DNA of 7,280 nt. Origin: Deltaproteobacteria bacterium (GTDB lineage: Bacteria > Desulfobacterota > Desulfovibrionia > Desulfovibrionales > Desulfovibrionaceae). This document shows positions 5,901 to 7,280 of the stretch, one piece after another; position 1 is the stretch's first letter, and every line of letters starts with the position of its first letter. Below the pieces are notes generated by a model, which saw nothing but the letters and a program-made list of their open reading frames with translations, ran no database searches and was not told the origin of the DNA. The DNA lies in contig JAITGZ010000085.1 of the NCBI GenBank assembly GCA_031280335.1, positions 1 through 7,280 on the forward strand. Reading direction: 5' to 3'. A program made the position numbers and the translations under genes.

Positions 5901-7280
5901 ATGGGGTGCCTGAGCTTGATCAGTCTGGCCTGTTCCGGGTCTTCGCGCAGAATATTCGGTTTGTAGCCGATGAAGGTCATCTGGGACATGACCATAAGTT
6001 CGCGTATGGGATCTATTGGCGGGTTGGTTATCTGGGCGAACTGCTGGCGAAAATAAGAAAAAAGCGACTGCGGCCTGGCATCCAGTACCGGCAGGGGGAT
6101 ATCCGCGCCCATGGATCCGACCGGCTCGGAGGCTTTTTCGGCCATGGGGGCGAGAATGACGTCAAGATCGTCCCTGGTGTAGCCGAACATGCACTGCAAA
6201 AAGGGCAGGGTCTCCACACTGCGCGTAAAATCTGTGCTGGCGCTGAAAAAACCCGGTATGTCAATGCGGTTTTCCGCTACCCAGCGGCGGTACGGGCGCA
6301 TACGGGCCAGGCGGTTTTTGATTTCGGCGTTTTCAATCAGCCGTCCGGAGCCGATCTCGGCCATAATCATCTGCCCCGGCCGGAGCGCGCCTTTTTTAAT
6401 CACCTGGTCTTCGGGCAGATCCAGGGCCCCGGTCTCTGAAGCCAGAACCAGCAGTCCGTCCCTGGTCAGGCTGTACCGGGCCGGGCGCAGCCCGTTGCGG
6501 TCCAGGCAGGCCCCCACGCGCAGCCCGTCGGTAAAGACCACCGCCGCCGGGCCGTCCCAAGGCTCCATCAACCCGGCATGAAACTCGAAAAAGCCGCGCA
6601 GATCAGGCCCCATGGGGTATTTATCCCCCCAGGCCTGAGGGATGAGCATGGTCATGGCGTGTTCAACGCTGCGCCCGCCACGCGTCAGAAATTCCAGGGC
6701 GTTGTCCAGACTGGCGGAATCGCTGGCATCAGGCTCAATTAAAGGAAAGAGCTTTTCCATGTCTTTGGCGTTTTTGCCGAAAAGAGGCGAGAGCAGCCCG
6801 GATTCGCGGGCAGTGAGCCAGTTGCGGTTGCCCCTGACGGTGTTGATTTCGCCGTTATGCGCCAGACAGCGGAAGGGCTGGGCCAGGCGCCAGGAAGGGA
6901 AGGTATTGGTGCTGTAGCGTTGATGCACCACAGCATAGGGCGAAACCAGCCGCGTGTCCGTCAGATCCGGATAAAAGCCGGCCACCTGGGCGGCCATCAT
7001 CATGCCCTTGTAAATGACCGTGCGGGCGGAAAGGCTGACCACATAAAAGGCATCCGCGTCAAAATCCGCCCGGAGCGCCGCCCGGGCAATGCTTTTACGC
7101 AAAATATACAAACGGCGCTCAAAGGAGTCCGCATCCGCGCCCGCATCACCCACAGCCACAAACTGCCAGACGGAAGGACGGCTGCAACGGGCGGTCTCAC
7201 CCAGTACATCGGGATTAACGGGCACGGGACGCCAGGCCGCGATCTTCCAGCCCTCCGCCGTGGCGGTTCTGTTCACTATC
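2984..7280 (-). CDS. gltB: Glutamate synthase (NADPH) large subunit, N-terminus outside the window
   Basis: This chain splits glutamine and uses the released ammonia to turn 2-oxoglutarate into glutamate. About 1431 codons are visible. The frame is open to the window edge, and the visible part begins at a point matching roughly residue 130 of known GltB proteins. The catalytic N-terminal Cys and about 120-130 residues therefore lie beyond 7280; the GTG at 7276 is not the true start. Numbering from that GTG, the class II glutaminase domain shows HQRYSTNT (119-126), AHNGEIN (139-145) and LDRNGLRPARY (258-268). A central domain follows, including FRQQFAQITNPPIDP. The FMN synthase domain has MSFGALS (from 803), GEGGEDPERY, KPGEGGQLPG and GFDGGTGASPLSS. 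The 3Fe-4S ligands are Cys1047, Cys1053 and Cys1058 in CLMMRKCHTNGC. A C-terminal GXGXG beta-helix domain (about 1210-1345) includes GQSFGAF, GATGGELYLRG and GCEYMTGG. All motifs look intact. It is followed by gltD in the same operon. Confidence 0.97.
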   Translation of the reverse strand, partial: IVNRTATAEGWKIAAWRPVPVNPDVLGETARCSRPSVWQFVAVGDAGADADSFERRLYILRKSIARAALRADFDADAFYVVSLSARTVIYKGMMMAAQVAGFYPDLTDTRLVSPYAVVHQRYSTNTFPSWRLAQPFRCLAHNGEINTVRGNRNWLTARESGLLSPLFGKNAKDMEKLFPLIEPDASDSASLDNALEFLTRGGRSVEHAMTMLIPQAWGDKYPMGPDLRGFFEFHAGLMEPWDGPAAVVFTDGLRVGACLDRNGLRPARYSLTRDGLLVLASETGALDLPEDQVIKKGALRPGQMIMAEIGSGRLIENAEIKNRLARMRPYRRWVAENRIDIPGFFSASTDFTRSVETLPFLQCMFGYTRDDLDVILAPMAEKASEPVGSMGADIPLPVLDARPQSLFSYFRQQFAQITNPPIDPIRELMVMSQMTFIGYKPNILREDPEQARLIKLRHPILSNDDLNRLREMRQEGFACRTLDGTFEPDPAARPGMSLAAALTRLERETGQAVREGTGIIVLSDKGADGRRLPIPALLAVAASRRVLREKGEVGIGLICETGEAREGNHMAMLLSLGASAVNPWLAFETVAELADTGELSGGISPTRAIENYVLSLCAALRKIISKMGISTLRGYRGAVILEAIGLGQGIMQAYFPSVASRVGGIGLEHIEQAAIHKRDMALRLREGFGSGSIRNKKEMAEAPLPVGGAYRYRRDGGAHLWTPESITLLHKAVRQNDQEAYRRYAGLINRPTLKNAGSGQPEPAQPFTLRHLMDFVPDPARPPLPVEQVEPVESIMRRFVTGAMSFGALSKEAHETIALAMNSVGARSNCGEGGEDPERYKPLPGGASARSAIKQVASGRFGVTLEYLVNADELQIKIAQGAKPGEGGQLPGHKVDGEIARVRYSTPGVSLISPPPHHDIYSIEDIAQLIYDLRQANDAARVSVKLVSETGVGTIAAGAAKAKADMVLISGFDGGTGASPLSSIMHAGCPWEIGLAETQQTLVLNKLRGQVRLQADGQMKTGRDVAMACLLGADEFGFGTAALVSLGCLMMRKCHTNGCPVGVATQDPDMRARFAGKPEHLINFFRFAAMEVREIMASLGFKNMAEMTGQVERLAFRPEASLPQTACLDFSGLLSAPAEGPRRYIGPEDAIFPAGVGLDDKFLPQVQKALENGGSMEEHSATRNTDRAVGAKISSRIVRARGAAGLPEDSIRLHLEGSAGQSFGAFAARGLTLCLRGAANDYVGKGLSGGRIIIAPAENIPQNFDEQNVIAGNVALYGATGGELYLRGRAGERFAVRNSGARAVVEGVGDHGCEYMTGGLVAVLARTGVNFAAGMSGGIAYVYDDDGLFDSRCNLEMVDLDLLSPADEKELLTMLGKQAEYTGSPLAKNLLADWEKEKGRFIKVFPMEYRRALGEMSRADAATPRPETKQA

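Noticed and set aside
2957..6439. Several long plus-strand open frames opposite gltB and gltD, including one of over 500 codons (4838-6439).
   Set aside because: They are shadows expected opposite GC-rich genes. They lack recognisable domains, while the minus strand gives clear GltB and GltD motifs throughout.
7274..7276. GTG considered as the gltB start codon.
   Set aside because: The frame continues open upstream of it to the window edge, and GltB needs an N-terminal catalytic Cys and about 120-130 more residues that are not present here.

Overview
The window looks like chromosome of a Gram-negative bacterium. It carries an outer-membrane beta-barrel protein and a GC-rich NADPH-type glutamate synthase operon. 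The style of GltD and the mix of GC-rich housekeeping genes with AT-richer accessory DNA are compatible with a sulfate reducer of the Desulfovibrionaceae. That placement is an inference from pattern recognition, not from a search.

Layout. Bases 1-29 may be the last codons of an upstream plus-strand gene. Bases 30-547 hold no convincing gene. They contain a cluster of short GC-rich repeats and hairpins (about 45-190), an unusually long uninterrupted (CA)20 dinucleotide tract (322-361), a strong bidirectional-looking intrinsic terminator (419-458), and a promoter and ribosome binding site leading into the next gene. Bases 548-1255 (+) encode a 235-residue secreted protein predicted to be an eight-stranded outer-membrane barrel. 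Bases 1256-1514 separate this gene from the convergent gltD and are filled by a hairpin-dense element. Its imperfect inverted ends lie at about 1267-1298 and 1504-1536, and five hairpins abut one another between 1406 and 1532. The right end runs into gltD and supplies its last codons and stop.

Bases 2915-1515 (-) are gltD and bases 7280-2984 (-) are gltB, which is cut by the right edge of the window and lacks its N-terminus. The two products form glutamate synthase (GOGAT). GltB hydrolyses glutamine, channels the ammonia to 2-oxoglutarate and makes glutamate on FMN and an iron-sulfur cluster. GltD takes electrons from NADPH through FAD and two 4Fe-4S clusters. With glutamine synthetase this is the main ammonia-assimilation route.

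No defence system, CRISPR array, tRNA or rRNA was seen. The most interesting material is the non-coding DNA on both sides of the outer-membrane protein gene: the CA microsatellite, a repeat module present in inverted orientation on either side of the gene (51-98 and 1317-1365), and the MITE-like or REP-like hairpin array fused to the end of gltD.
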